Shown: positions 37,073 through 46,758 of the stretch, one piece after another
Layout: the number at the start of each line of letters is the position of its first letter
Numbering within the stretch: position 1 is the stretch's first letter
DNA from: Bacteroides thetaiotaomicron VPI-5482
GTDB taxonomy: Bacteria; Bacteroidota; Bacteroidia; Bacteroidales; Bacteroidaceae
DNA: 64,000 nucleotides
Assembly: GCF_000011065.1 (NCBI RefSeq)
Contig: NC_004663.1
Span: 62,001-126,000, forward strand
Reading direction: 5' to 3'
Position numbers and translations under genes: made by a program
The notes under the pieces: generated by a model
What the model was told of the DNA's origin: nothing
Seen by the model: the letters and a program-made list of their open reading frames with translations, nothing else
Database searches by the model: none

Positions 37073-37594
37073 TCATTCTCCTTTATACTGGTAGGTCAGG
37101 TAAACGACCTGATTGTCTATCACCCGGTGTCCGGTCAGTTCCCACTTCGACCCGAAAGTCTTTCCTATAAACTTGATACCGTCCCCAAGCATGACCGGAA
37201 CGATATACAGCGTTATTTCATCCAGCAGGGACGCTTCAATCAGCGAGGTTATAAACTTACCGCCGCCAATGACCTGAATATCGGTTTCCGAACTTGATTT
37301 AAGTTCATTGATTGCCCGTAAGGGTATATCGGTAAGAAAGGTTACATTCTCCTTTTTCGTCACATTGGTGTCGTAGTGGGACACTACAAAAGTCTTTTTA
37401 CTTTTGTACGGCCATCCGCCCCAACGTTTAAAAATCATGTTATAGGTATTCACTCCGGCAAGAAATATACCGGGTTGTTCATAAGCTGCCGAAATTTCCT
37501 TTTTAACGTTTTCCGGCATCCAGTCCAAATCATTATCTTTTCGGGCAATGAAGCCATCGAGAGATACAGCAATACAAGTTTTTAAATGTTTCAT
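37073..37594 (-). CDS. dihydrofolate reductase-family (RibD-C-like) protein
   Basis: 173 residues of the RibD C-terminal/DHFR-like family: MKHLKTCIAVSLDGFIARKDNDLDWM, GVNTYNMIFKRWGGWPY and VIGGGKFITSLIEASLLDEITLYIVPVMLGDG. It could reduce a pteridine-like substrate; such genes sit as cargo on Bacteroides elements. It is not a classic trimethoprim-resistance DfrA. Flanked by a terminator and by an inverted-repeat-rich leader. Confidence 0.85.
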   Translation of the reverse strand: MKHLKTCIAVSLDGFIARKDNDLDWMPENVKKEISAAYEQPGIFLAGVNTYNMIFKRWGGWPYKSKKTFVVSHYDTNVTKKENVTFLTDIPLRAINELKSSSETDIQVIGGGKFITSLIEASLLDEITLYIVPVMLGDGIKFIGKTFGSKWELTGHRVIDNQVVYLTYQYKGE

Positions 37595-37968
37595 AAGTTG
37601 GTATCAAACAGTTTTTAGTTATAAACTGTTCGCCAGTACGTCTAAAAAAAGCGTGAACTCACACTATTCCAACGTAGAGGCACTGGTACGCCTAAGAGAA
37701 GAAACAGGCAAGCCCACGCTATACAGAAGTATAGCATGAACATTGCGCATAAATCTCTTCTCTTTGAAAATTACCAGTTTTCTACGTTGAGACGTTCTGC
37801 GAACGCTATGTTATATATAAAAGCAATCGGCTTTTCAACCTATGCTGTTATTGTCTTATGAAACTGTTGCAAATATACAGAAAGTCCCGGATATACCCGA
37901 ACAGGAAAAAGAAAATCCTGTTTTATCTCACGACAAAACAGGATTAAAAGCTATTAGAAAAGAAAAAA
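37595..37968. other. intergenic region with imperfect long inverted repeat
   Basis: No protein seen. It contains AACAGTTT/AAACTGTT (37607-37630) and a longer imperfect pair AACGTAGA...ACTGGTA (from about 37670) matched by TACCAGT...TCTACGTT (to about 37793), with a GCTATAC/GTATAGC hairpin between. Function unknown. Confidence 0.5.
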
Positions 37969-38247
37969 TTAGTCGGTTTTTTCACGGATTAACTTGTGTA
38001 CGTCCGTGGCACGGTAATAACATCTACCATCCAACATAAGGAAAGGGAGTATTCCTTTTTTTCGATAACGGGTCAGTGTTCGAGGGGCTACTTTCAGAAG
38101 CAAGCATAAATCCTGATTATCCAGCAGTTCTTCACCATCCAAACAATTACGTCCTTTTATCACCCGGTCTATTTTCTTGTCCTGCATATCGAACCTATCC
38201 ATGATACGCTCCATCCATGCGGTAAAATCGTCTTTATCTATATACAT
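37969..38247 (-). CDS. HTH (excisionase-like) protein
   Basis: 92 residues. A winged-helix MerR-type motif at 40-85 (LLDNQDLCLLLKVAPRTLTRYRKKG, then DGRCYYRATDVHKLI). It follows the primase-helicase gene by 12 bp (counting that gene's native end at 38260). In CTnDOT small HTH proteins (Xis2c, Xis2d) control excision; these are the likely counterparts. Confidence 0.78.
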   Translation of the reverse strand: MYIDKDDFTAWMERIMDRFDMQDKKIDRVIKGRNCLDGEELLDNQDLCLLLKVAPRTLTRYRKKGILPFLMLDGRCYYRATDVHKLIREKTD

Positions 38248-38259
38248 AAGGCTACCTGA

Positions 38260-40303
38260 TTAAATTAAACCAATCATAAAATAACTTTGGTTGGACGGGT
38301 CTTTAATGATAATATCCCGTTCCCGCATGAAACGAACATAGCTTTTGGCAGTACGTTCTTTCACGTCCAAAACCTGCTGCAACCTGTTCGCACAGGTCTA
38401 TATAGGTAATATGTGTCTGCCGTCCAAAAATATCACGGGCAACGCATACCAGTTCCTTTTCCTTGCGTTTCTCTTTTTCCTCTCGTGGCTTTTCCCCTTT
38501 ATAAAGGTGCATCCCGGCTGCTTTGTCCCAAGCAAAAAGCATCAAAGGAACGTCCAAAGGACTACCGTCACGGACTTTCAGGGCTTTTACCACCGATTGT
38601 GTAGGTTCTTCGTCCTTTTCGATGGAAAGGATAGTTGCCGCTTTGCGCTGTAATTCCGAGCCTAAATGCCCCCGGAGCTTCAATCCATTGGGTACGAAAT
38701 GCAGCACGCAAAGAATACAGGTATTATAAATTCCTGCCAGTCGGTATAGTTCATCTATCACCGCCACACTTTCCGCTTCATCATTGGCACTTTTCACAAG
38801 GTCGGCGATACCGTCTATCACTACTAACTGTATGCCCCCATATTGGTAATAGAACTTATCCATACTCTGAACAATGGCGTGCAGACGTTCTTTGCGGGAC
38901 ATCCCCGTCAAACAAAATGCTTTCAGTTCTTCCGGTTTGTCCGGTTGCTTCGCACGTGCTAACAGGTTACTTACATTCTTGAACAGTTGTACTTCGGATT
39001 GTTCCGTATCGTAAAGTAATACCGCTTTGCGCTTACTGTTGGCAGTAATCTGTATGCCGAGAGTATCAACTTCCTTATCCGGCTGGCAGATGCAGCCTGC
39101 CAACATAGCAGCGATATAATTACTTTTACCTGTTCCCTCGCCACCCGTAATGCCGAACAGGTTTCCTTGTGTCCCCAGTGGAACGTCCCCGGCAGAAATT
39201 ATCACCTGTGCTTTTGCCGGGGGATTATTGAAGTCTATTTCGCACGATTTAAGCATAATCAATGTATCACTATATAGGTTATCTAAAAATTCGATAAACA
39301 ATTTCAGGAAATCTTCACGGGTATTCCCCGCTTTAAAATAGTCGGAAATATCCTTTTCTTCTTTCGTGCCGGAAAGCGGTAAAAGCAGCCGTTTTACTGA
39401 AAATTCTTCCAACTGTTTTTCCTGTTTGCGTGCGCTTTCCTTTCCCGTTTTATCGGTATCATACAATAAGATGATGTGTTTAAACCGGAAAGTCAGTTTA
39501 TAAATCAGGGTAGGGGGAACAGTCACCGTTTCACTGTTGAAGCAGATAGCATGGAAACCATGTGCAGCCAATGACATGACATCTTTTTCTCCGCCCGTAA
39601 TAAACAGTGTATCACCTTTTGCGGGTAGTTGTTCCAATCCGAAACAATAATTATCTCCGAAATTACCCCCATAGAGGAAACGAGTTTTTGAGAATGGACG
39701 ATACAGTTTTATATATCGTTTACTTTTATATCCGTACATTGGTTCTGTTACGGATGAAGTATAAGTGAATTGTGTTCCATCCGCTGTTACACTCTGAAAA
39801 TCCCGTAGGGAACAGACCTTGTACAGTTCCAATATTTCCGGTGTGATACCATACTGTTGCCAGTACATCAATTCAGCAAGCGGAAATTTCTGTTCCCTGA
39901 ACTGGTAAGGTTTGCTTTCCTTCTCAGGTGTTTCTTCCAATATATTATCCACCACACGGCAAGAATTACGGGTAACAGGTATCGGGTTACCTGTTGCCAG
40001 TCCTAATCCCAAATCCCGGTCGATGGTTTCCAGTATCTCCACAAAATCCATCGAATTATTGCAGTCCAACCCTTTAAGTTGCCCCACGAAAAAGAAACAA
40101 TCACCGCTATAATTGTCATTGCCAAAATCTTTCATCTTATATATACCACTTCGGCGGTCGAAATAGATATTACAGGACGCTTTATTATCTTCATAAAGCG
40201 GGTTCAAGAAATTTCGACCTATCCGCCAATTACCGGGTACATAGTGCTTGAATACAGATAGCCCGTTACTTGTCCTTTCTAATATTTCTTCTTTCCTTAA
40301 CAT
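38260..40303 (-). pseudogene. primase-helicase (Toprim plus RecA-like), C-terminus frameshifted
   Basis: About 680 residues. Zinc/primase-like N-terminus, Toprim-type motif (FITGGEKDVMSLAAHG, then LLYDTDKTGKES), and an AAA domain with Walker A GITGGEGTGKSNY and VVIDGIADLVKS. Near 38371-38392 the frame runs into QKLCSFHAGTGYYH and stops at 38303. The next frame instead gives LQQVLDVKERTAKSYVRFMRERDIIIKDPSNQSYFMIG, an obvious winged-helix tail ending at 38260. So one extra base is present (real mutation or assembly error). Most of the protein, including both ATP sites, is intact and may still work. Confidence 0.78.
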
Positions 40304-40625
40304 ATAGGTGGTGGTTGGTTATCAGGTCTTGAATATTCTCTTTATTGCTCTTTATCAGTCGTTCTTCCAGCATCCGTTTTACTTCGCTTATTTTGTAGAA
40401 GTAACGCCCCCGAATATTGGAGTAGGCAATAGTTCCAGCCACTCGCAAACGTTGCAGTGTCTTTTCACTGATTTTCAAAAATGTGCAGACCTCGTAACTA
40501 TCCACCCAAATTTCATCTTCATTGGTACTTTCCGCTTCCGTGTGATTGAATATGTAATCGGCGATAGCGGTAATTTTGTTGTCTAAATCCTTGTAGGCTT
40601 TTGACTCGAATGTTATTATCTCCAT
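40266..40625 (-). CDS. HTH (excisionase-like) protein
   Basis: 119 residues from ATG 40625 (MEIITFESKAYKDLDNK); longer starts are rejected. HTH_17-type motif VDSYEVCTFLKISEKTLQRLRVAGTIAYS. Its end overlaps the primase-helicase start by 38 bp. Probably an excision or regulatory factor, similar in place to Xis2c. Confidence 0.78.
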   Translation of the reverse strand: MEIITFESKAYKDLDNKITAIADYIFNHTEAESTNEDEIWVDSYEVCTFLKISEKTLQRLRVAGTIAYSNIRGRYFYKISEVKRMLEERLIKSNKENIQDLITNHHLYVKERRNIRKDK

Positions 40626-40786
40626 TTTGCTAACTAATTGATTTGCTGCAAAGTTGAAGCATTTGAAAAAATAAATCTTCCAACCTCTTTCCAAGTTGGA
40701 AGATTTATTTTTTTGAGGATTTTAGCCTAAAAACCATCTGTTTTGAGCTGAAAAGTAAGAAAAAATGGGTGAAAACGGGTAAAAAC

Positions 40787-40822
40787 AAAAACAACCAAGT
40801 TGGTAGATACTTGGTTGTTTTT
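40787..40822 (-). terminator. terminator after rteC
   Basis: Perfect 13-bp stem AAAAACAACCAAG / CTTGGTTGTTTTT (40787-40799, 40810-40822) with T-rich flanks on both strands. It ends rteC transcription before the HTH operon. Confidence 0.85.
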
Positions 40823-40835
40823 GTGCTTTTGTTTT

Positions 40836-41696
40836 TTATAAGTTGTCGTCTTCATCCATTTTCTTCAGCAAACACTTTATTAGGTTACTAAGAAATGAAG
40901 TCCGGTCTTTCTTCCGGTCTTTTATTGTTATATAAGTCCGATAGTAATCCCCTAAATCAACTTTGAAAGATGCTTCTAAATAAGTCATAATCTCTTTAAT
41001 ATCTGCTTTACCATTATTCAAGACACACGCAGCATAAATAGAATATCCAAGTTCTACTAATGCTATCTTTGGAGCAGTCCATCGAAAAGGGTGTTCAGAA
41101 AGAAATGCTCGACTTTCTTCAATGATTATTTGCTTATCTACATAATGTAGCCTTTTATTCAAATAAATGCTAAGCATATCATTTGCTAATATTTGTGCTG
41201 CTTTGTGGTCGTAGCAAGTTGAAAATTCCGGGTCACGGTCATAAGGGGTACAATTCGGGCATAGTTTAAAATCAATATGCCCCCTTACAAAATAATGATT
41301 ATCTAAATGTGTCGCTTTGGAACGGTAATATTGATAGAAGTCTAAATTACTTTCAAAATAGGAGGTCAGTTCATCCAATCTGTCATTGTAGTGCTTCTTT
41401 ACTACCTCAATGCTACCATTCGGTTTTCTCATTTCAGCGTTATACACATCTGTGAAGTATAATAATCGTCCCAAGACTTCCGGTTTTATATATTTGAAAA
41501 AATAAATTTCCTCTTCTTTACTTTCAAACGGATGCTCAATAATAATCGTTCTTAATTCTTCGAGTGATTTTTGTAGGAACTCTACTACTTCAAATATTAA
41601 GTCTATTGAAATATTCCAATTATCAATATCTATTTTATCATAGATTACAAGGTCTATGTTCTTTATAAAATTCTCATATTCGATTTCGCTATTCAT
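40836..41696 (-). CDS. rteC: RteC-family regulator
   Basis: 286 residues matching the RteC pattern: IIIEHPFESKEEEIYFFKYIKPEVLGRLLYF, NLDFYQYYRSKATHLDNHYFVRG, a CPNCTPYDRD segment, STCYDHKAAQILANDML and the C-terminal KVDLGDYYRTYITIKDRKKDRTSFL. In CTnDOT RteC, induced by the RteA/RteB two-component system, turns on the excision operon. Here there is no rteA or rteB in the window, so its input must differ. It lies beside HTH genes it could control. Confidence 0.85.
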   Translation of the reverse strand: MNSEIEYENFIKNIDLVIYDKIDIDNWNISIDLIFEVVEFLQKSLEELRTIIIEHPFESKEEEIYFFKYIKPEVLGRLLYFTDVYNAEMRKPNGSIEVVKKHYNDRLDELTSYFESNLDFYQYYRSKATHLDNHYFVRGHIDFKLCPNCTPYDRDPEFSTCYDHKAAQILANDMLSIYLNKRLHYVDKQIIIEESRAFLSEHPFRWTAPKIALVELGYSIYAACVLNNGKADIKEIMTYLEASFKVDLGDYYRTYITIKDRKKDRTSFLSNLIKCLLKKMDEDDNL

Positions 41697-41766
41697 GTCA
41701 TATATTCTTCTGTCATTTATATTGCAAATAGAAGTTTATTTTTATATTTTAATATACAATAAATAA

Positions 41767-41796
41767 ATGTAGAAAGTATGTGAGCATACTTCCTAC
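41767..41796 (-). terminator. terminator at end of arsenic operon
   Basis: Stem TGTAGAAAGTATG / CATACTTCCTACA with one G-U-type mismatch. It lies just past the last gene of the ars operon, with a T-rich tail on the minus strand. Confidence 0.7.
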
Positions 41797-41863
41797 ATTA
41801 GATAGCCAATTAAAAAATTGTATTAAGTTAGTTTCCTTTCAAACAGAATATTGATGAATGATT

Positions 41864-42067
41864 TTAGCCACAGCATCCGCAAGAGTTACCTTGATTTTCA
41901 CTCGTATCATTCTTTTCTGATACTTTGGTTTCGTCCTTTTTCAAATTCTCTGACGGATTTCCATCTTCTTCTACTTCCTCTATTTGCACTCCGCAACTAC
42001 ATTTACAAGGTTTCGGAGCAAATAGAGAGGCAAAAAAGCCTTTCTTCTTATCTTCCTTTTCTTCCAT
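41864..42067 (-). CDS. small Cys-rich peptide in ars operon
   Basis: 67 residues from ATG 42067 (MEEKEDKKKGFFASLF). Cysteines C21, C23, C25 (CKCSC) and C63, C65, C66 (SCGCCG at the very end), joined by an acidic/lysine linker. No signal peptide. Possibly a thiol-based arsenite carrier for the adjacent permease; this is inference. I do not recognise a named family. Confidence 0.65.
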   Translation of the reverse strand: MEEKEDKKKGFFASLFAPKPCKCSCGVQIEEVEEDGNPSENLKKDETKVSEKNDTSENQGNSCGCCG

Positions 42068-42092
42068 AATTGAACTATTTATTTTTAAGTGA

Positions 42093-42998
42093 TTATAAAA
42101 ACAGGTTAAATACATAACCTGCGATAACTGCCGTTAAAAAGATAACCGCCACTATCATGCCTACCAGTTTTTTCTTGAATATACTGGCAAGCATACTCAT
42201 TTCGGGAATAGCCATTCCTGCACCACCGATAACGAGGGCAATAACCGCCCCGATGCTCATACCTTTGCCCATCAATGCTATGCCGATGGGGATAGCTGTT
42301 TCTGCACGGATATACAGAGGAATACCCAATACGGCAGCCACAGGTATAGCGAGAGGATTGTCTGCACCTGCTATTTTCAACACAAAATCTTGCGGCATAT
42401 AGCCATAAATGCCAGCACCGAGAGCAACACCTATCAGTAAATATATCATAATAGGTCTAAGGCTCCCCCACGCATTTATAAAAGCAATCTTTATTTTTTG
42501 GCGGAAAGGAAGCAACCTTTTGTTTTTAGGCTGTTCGCTGCCTGAACAACAACTGGGTTTCACCCGAACATTTTTCACATACTTTTGTGCGCCTATTTTT
42601 TCGAGAACATATCCAAATGCAACGGAACAGATAAAAGCGATGACAAAATAGAAAACCATTGCCTTAAATCCTACCAAAGCTCCCAACATACCTATAATGA
42701 TAGGATTGAGTAATGGAGAAGCTATCAGAAAGGACATTGTAGAACCAAATGGAACTCCTGCATTTAGAAAACCTACTGTCATAGGAATGGTAGAGCAAGC
42801 GCAGAAAGGGGTTAATGCCCCAAATCCGGCAGCTATGACATTGCCCATAATACCCGAACCTGATAGCTTTTTCCGAATCGTTTCTTCCGGGATATACATC
42901 AGTATAATTTCTACGGCTGCGCTGATTAACAGAAATAAGGCTATCAACTCAATCGTAATAAATACGAAGTATTGTAATGTGTCTAATAAAGTATTCAT
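42093..42998 (-). CDS. ArsP/DUF318-type permease
   Basis: 301 residues with about eight spans. Conserved TPFCACSTIP motif (C66, C68), a Cys-Cys pair at 150-151 in the hydrophilic loop, and PLLNPIIIG. ArsP members export trivalent organoarsenicals; related permeases handle other metals. Its operon place supports arsenicals. Confidence 0.82.
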   Translation of the reverse strand: MNTLLDTLQYFVFITIELIALFLLISAAVEIILMYIPEETIRKKLSGSGIMGNVIAAGFGALTPFCACSTIPMTVGFLNAGVPFGSTMSFLIASPLLNPIIIGMLGALVGFKAMVFYFVIAFICSVAFGYVLEKIGAQKYVKNVRVKPSCCSGSEQPKNKRLLPFRQKIKIAFINAWGSLRPIMIYLLIGVALGAGIYGYMPQDFVLKIAGADNPLAIPVAAVLGIPLYIRAETAIPIGIALMGKGMSIGAVIALVIGGAGMAIPEMSMLASIFKKKLVGMIVAVIFLTAVIAGYVFNLFL

Positions 42999-43023
42999 AA
43001 TCTATTGAATTAAAAACTATTTA

Positions 43024-43524
43024 TTAATTAAATGTAGTGTCACAACAGCTTTCTTCCTGTTCAGGTTGTGGCTGTGTTCCGCAACATTTCTTTTCTTCTG
43101 GTTGCACTGATTGTGTGTTTGCCGGGCAGCATCCGCCACTTTCATTGCTTTGGACTGTTTGATTTTTATTTCCAATAAACAGAACGAATACAAGTATTGC
43201 CACACCTAACCACAAGAAGAATTTTTGGAAAGACTTTGATTTGGAACGTCTTTTCAGATTTGTTTCTGAAACATTCGTTCCACATCCACAAGTTTCTTTT
43301 TTGAAATAAACTTGATAAAAGCCAAAGAGTAGGGAGATGATGGCAAAGCCAATAAACCAACCTTTATACTCTGCAAAAAAACTAAGTTGTGACGCTCCAA
43401 TTCCTAATGTTGCTAATATTCCGGCTAATATAGGTAGCCCACAGCAACTTATTACACCTAATAAAGCAAGTAATGGTGATATTACACTTGCTATCATCGA
43501 CCAAATTGTTCCTGACTTGCCCAT
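43024..43524 (-). CDS. MerT-like membrane protein with Cys-rich tail
   Basis: 166 residues. Three spans; the MerT-like VISCCGLPILAGILATLG (C27, C28) and an inner-loop CGC (C79, C81). The tail has three Cys pairs (132/133, 147/148, 160/161). MerT brings Hg(II) in; here the arsenic neighbours suggest handling of As(III). It starts 3 bp before the acr3 stop. Confidence 0.7.
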   Translation of the reverse strand: MGKSGTIWSMIASVISPLLALLGVISCCGLPILAGILATLGIGASQLSFFAEYKGWFIGFAIISLLFGFYQVYFKKETCGCGTNVSETNLKRRSKSKSFQKFFLWLGVAILVFVLFIGNKNQTVQSNESGGCCPANTQSVQPEEKKCCGTQPQPEQEESCCDTTFN

Positions 43525-43526
43525 TC

Positions 43527-44573
43527 TTATTTTACTTTAGGAAACCAACTTCTTGTATTATTGGCTATTTTTACTAACATAAGCATTACTGGAACTTCAA
43601 CCAATACGCCTACTACGGTAGCCAGTGCAGCACCGGACTGTAAGCCGAAAAGAGAAATAGCCACCGCCACCGCCAACTCAAAGAAGTTACTCGCACCAAT
43701 CATTCCGGCAGGTGCGGCGACATTGTGGGGTAACTTCCACCACTTTGCCCAACCGTAGGCAACAAAGAATATCAGAACCGTTTGCAGGACAAGCGGGACG
43801 GCAATCAAGACAATATGTAACGGATTGTTCAGTATCGTTTCCCCCTGAAACGAAAACAGGATGATAAGCGTTAATAGCAATCCGCCAACCGTATAGTTAT
43901 CGAACTTGCGGACAAAGACGGTATTGAAATAGTCTATTCCTTTTCGCCGGATAACCGTTACACGGGTTACTATTCCGGCAGAAAGTGGAATGACAACAAA
44001 CAGTACGACCGAGAGTATAAGCGTGTCCCACGGGATAGAAACGCCACCGACACCCAACAAAAACGCAACGATAGGAGCGAAAGCAACCAATATTATTAAA
44101 TCATTGACTGCCACTTGCACCAATGTGTAAGCTGCATCCCCTTTGGTTAAATGACTCCATACAAACACCATCGCCGTACAGGGTGCAGCACCTAACAGAA
44201 CTGCCCCAGCTAAATATTCTTCGGCTAATCCGGCAGGGATTAATGACTTGAAAATAACGTAGAAGAATAGATAAGCTATTCCAAACATGGTGAATGGCTT
44301 TATTACCCAGTTCGTCACACAAGTAATGACAATCCCTTTCGGACGTTTGCCTACGTTCTTGATGCTCTGAAAATCTACTTTCAGCATCATGGGATATATC
44401 ATTAACCAAATCAGGATAGCCACAGGTATAGACACGTTGGCATATTCAAATTTGCTCAATGTTTGCGGTATTGCCGGAAGATATTGTCCGATGGCTATCC
44501 CGATAACGATACACAAGGCTACCCAAATAGTCAGGTATCTTTCAAAAAATCCAATTCCTTGTTTCTTTTCCAT
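43527..44573 (-). CDS. acr3: Acr3 arsenite efflux transporter
   Basis: 348 residues, ten predicted spans. The Acr3 signature with its essential Cys lies in GAAPCTAMVFVWS (C132), and the family-typical WLMIYPMMLKVDF precedes it. Expels arsenite, probably driven by the ArsA ATPase encoded in the same operon. Confidence 0.94.
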   Translation of the reverse strand: MEKKQGIGFFERYLTIWVALCIVIGIAIGQYLPAIPQTLSKFEYANVSIPVAILIWLMIYPMMLKVDFQSIKNVGKRPKGIVITCVTNWVIKPFTMFGIAYLFFYVIFKSLIPAGLAEEYLAGAVLLGAAPCTAMVFVWSHLTKGDAAYTLVQVAVNDLIILVAFAPIVAFLLGVGGVSIPWDTLILSVVLFVVIPLSAGIVTRVTVIRRKGIDYFNTVFVRKFDNYTVGGLLLTLIILFSFQGETILNNPLHIVLIAVPLVLQTVLIFFVAYGWAKWWKLPHNVAAPAGMIGASNFFELAVAVAISLFGLQSGAALATVVGVLVEVPVMLMLVKIANNTRSWFPKVK

Positions 44574-44585
44574 AATGACTGCCCT

Positions 44586-45014
44586 TTATTTTAATTGCGG
44601 TTTTAATTCTTGCAGGTAAAAATCATAGAAACGCATTCTTATTTCATCCCGTACCCGAAGAAATTCACTATTTATAAACTCCGGTGTCCCGGTCGCTTCT
44701 GATGGGTCGTCAAATCCAATGTGCAATCTGTTTTTTACCTTGCCTGTAAACATAGGGCAGCTTTCATTTGCGCCGCCACATACCGTTATCACATAGTCCC
44801 ATTCGTGCCCTAAATACAGGCTAACGTTTTTAGGGGTATGGTTGGTAAGGTCTATTCCTGTTTCAGACATAACTTTTACCGCCATCGGATTAACCTTTTC
44901 AGCAGGTTTTGTTCCTGCTGAAAAGACATCCATGTTTTTATCGAATGACTGTAAGAAACCGTGTGCCATTTGGCTACGGCAACTGTTACCAGTGCAAAGG
45001 ATTAAAATCTTCAT
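44586..45014 (-). CDS. arsC: arsenate reductase (low-molecular-weight phosphatase type)
   Basis: 142 residues from ATG 45014 (MKILILCTGNSCRSQ). P-loop C7-TGNSC-R13, and the redox pair C79 and C86 (VITVCGGANESCPMF). Thioredoxin-coupled ArsC converts arsenate to arsenite for export. 4 bp after arsA. Confidence 0.95.
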   Translation of the reverse strand: MKILILCTGNSCRSQMAHGFLQSFDKNMDVFSAGTKPAEKVNPMAVKVMSETGIDLTNHTPKNVSLYLGHEWDYVITVCGGANESCPMFTGKVKNRLHIGFDDPSEATGTPEFINSEFLRVRDEIRMRFYDFYLQELKPQLK

Positions 45015-45018
45015 ATTC

Positions 45019-46731
45019 TTATAAGTTTTTCCATTCAATCAGGGCAGTATTGCCCTTTGACAATTCTTCTACTTTCTTAATCCAAGTCAATTCACTTTGC
45101 GCTTTTGCTTGCAAAAATGAATTTGCTGTATTTGTCAATGACAAACAGGCATTTACTACCCACCATTTGTTGTTAATCCCGGCACGCTGCAAATCCATTT
45201 GTAGGCGTTCTGCTTCAAAAACAGGTGTTGCTTCGGGTAAAGTGACTATTACTACTTCCGTTTCCTGTGGATTGCGTAAACGGGGTAATAAATTGGCTAC
45301 TGCTCCGGTTACTTCTCCCTGTGTACGTTCTACTTCTTTGTGATAGCTTTGGGTAGCATCCAAAAGCAACAAAGTATGTCCTGTTGGTGCAGTATCAATC
45401 ACTACGATTTCATTCTCCGCTTTATCTACAATTTCAGCAAAAGCCTTAAATACGGCGATTTCTTGCGTACATGGTGAACGTAAATCTTCCTCTATATATT
45501 CCATATCTTCGGCAGTCATGGTTTCGGCAGCTTTGCTACGAACTTCATTCTTGTATTTTTCCAGCACTTCCGCTTCGTCTATATGGCTTACCGTAATACC
45601 TGATTTGATGGCAAAATCATAGTTCAGGTGATTTGCCGGGTCAGTAGTGGTAAGATGAACCTTTGCACCGAGCTTTGTTAATTTCAAGGCTATTTCTGTG
45701 GCTAAGGTCGTTTTTCCTACGCCACCTTTTCCCATTGTGAACACTACTCGTTTACCGGAAGTATAGAGGTCATTTACCAATTCATCTATACTTTTGCTAT
45801 CAGTTATCGGCTGATAACGAATTTCATTCGTAATACTATCACTGTATAGCATACGGCGGATATTGGCAATATTGGATAAATTGTAAGAACGCAGAGGAAC
45901 GCTATACATGGGATATTCAGATAATGCAATAGGCATACTTTGTAACGCCTTTTGCTGCCTGTTATACAGTTGTTGTGAAACATTGTCTGCTTCATCTAAT
46001 TGCTGTAAAACACCATTTATCACCAATAGCTGATTTTTAATTCCCAATAGTTGTAATTCATGCGAAGAACGGGCAGCTTCTTTCAACGGTGCTATTTCAG
46101 GACGGCTTACCAATACTAACCGGGTTGCGCTTGTATCAGACAATGTATCAACCGCCTGTTTATAGATACCTTTCCTTTCTTCCAAGCCTGATAATTGTCC
46201 TAAACAAGATGCGCCATGTGTACTTTCACTAATAAATGTACTCCATGCCGATGGAAGCTGCAACATTCGCAATGTGTGTCCGGTAGGTGCTGTATCAAAA
46301 ATAATGTGGTCGTATTCCTTCGCTTTATCAGCATCGGTGATAAAGTCTGAAAACTCATTAAAGGCAGCGATTTCTACCGTACAAGAGCCTGAAAGTTGTT
46401 CTTCCATATTTTGAATAACGCTTTCAGGTAATTGTCCTCTAAAAGGTGCAATCACACTTTCCCTGTACTCTGCTGCTGCCTGTTCAGGGTCAAGGTTTAC
46501 GACCGTCAGCCCCGGTACTTCTGAAATAGCTGTACCATGTCCGTTTAGGGTTTGATTGAAAACATCTTGCAGGTTAGAAGCCGGGTCTGTACTGATAAGA
46601 AGAATTTTCTCCCCTTTATCAGCTAATCCCACTGCCGTAGCGCAAGCAATAGAGGTTTTTCCTACTCCACCTTTTCCTGTGAAGAATAAGTATTTTGTTA
46701 GTTCTATATCGGATAAATTAAATGCTTTCAT
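45019..46731 (-). CDS. arsA: arsenite-transporting ATPase ArsA
   Basis: 570 residues from ATG 46731. Two homologous halves, each with a P-loop (FTGKGGVGKTS near 15-25; TMGKGGVGKTT near 335-345) and DTAPTGHTLR / DTAPTGHTLL. Metalloid-binding Cys candidates are in SGSCTVEIA, HGASCLG and RSPCTQEIA. Drives arsenite export with Acr3 or another membrane subunit. Confidence 0.95.
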   Translation of the reverse strand: MKAFNLSDIELTKYLFFTGKGGVGKTSIACATAVGLADKGEKILLISTDPASNLQDVFNQTLNGHGTAISEVPGLTVVNLDPEQAAAEYRESVIAPFRGQLPESVIQNMEEQLSGSCTVEIAAFNEFSDFITDADKAKEYDHIIFDTAPTGHTLRMLQLPSAWSTFISESTHGASCLGQLSGLEERKGIYKQAVDTLSDTSATRLVLVSRPEIAPLKEAARSSHELQLLGIKNQLLVINGVLQQLDEADNVSQQLYNRQQKALQSMPIALSEYPMYSVPLRSYNLSNIANIRRMLYSDSITNEIRYQPITDSKSIDELVNDLYTSGKRVVFTMGKGGVGKTTLATEIALKLTKLGAKVHLTTTDPANHLNYDFAIKSGITVSHIDEAEVLEKYKNEVRSKAAETMTAEDMEYIEEDLRSPCTQEIAVFKAFAEIVDKAENEIVVIDTAPTGHTLLLLDATQSYHKEVERTQGEVTGAVANLLPRLRNPQETEVVIVTLPEATPVFEAERLQMDLQRAGINNKWWVVNACLSLTNTANSFLQAKAQSELTWIKKVEELSKGNTALIEWKNL

Positions 46732-46758
46732 TATTCTGTATATTAATTTGTTCAACGA

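Noticed and set aside
37670..37803. attC-like site of an integron beside the reductase gene
   Set aside because: The ends only loosely match the R'' and R' boxes, and it lies on the start side of the gene, not after it. There is no integron integrase.
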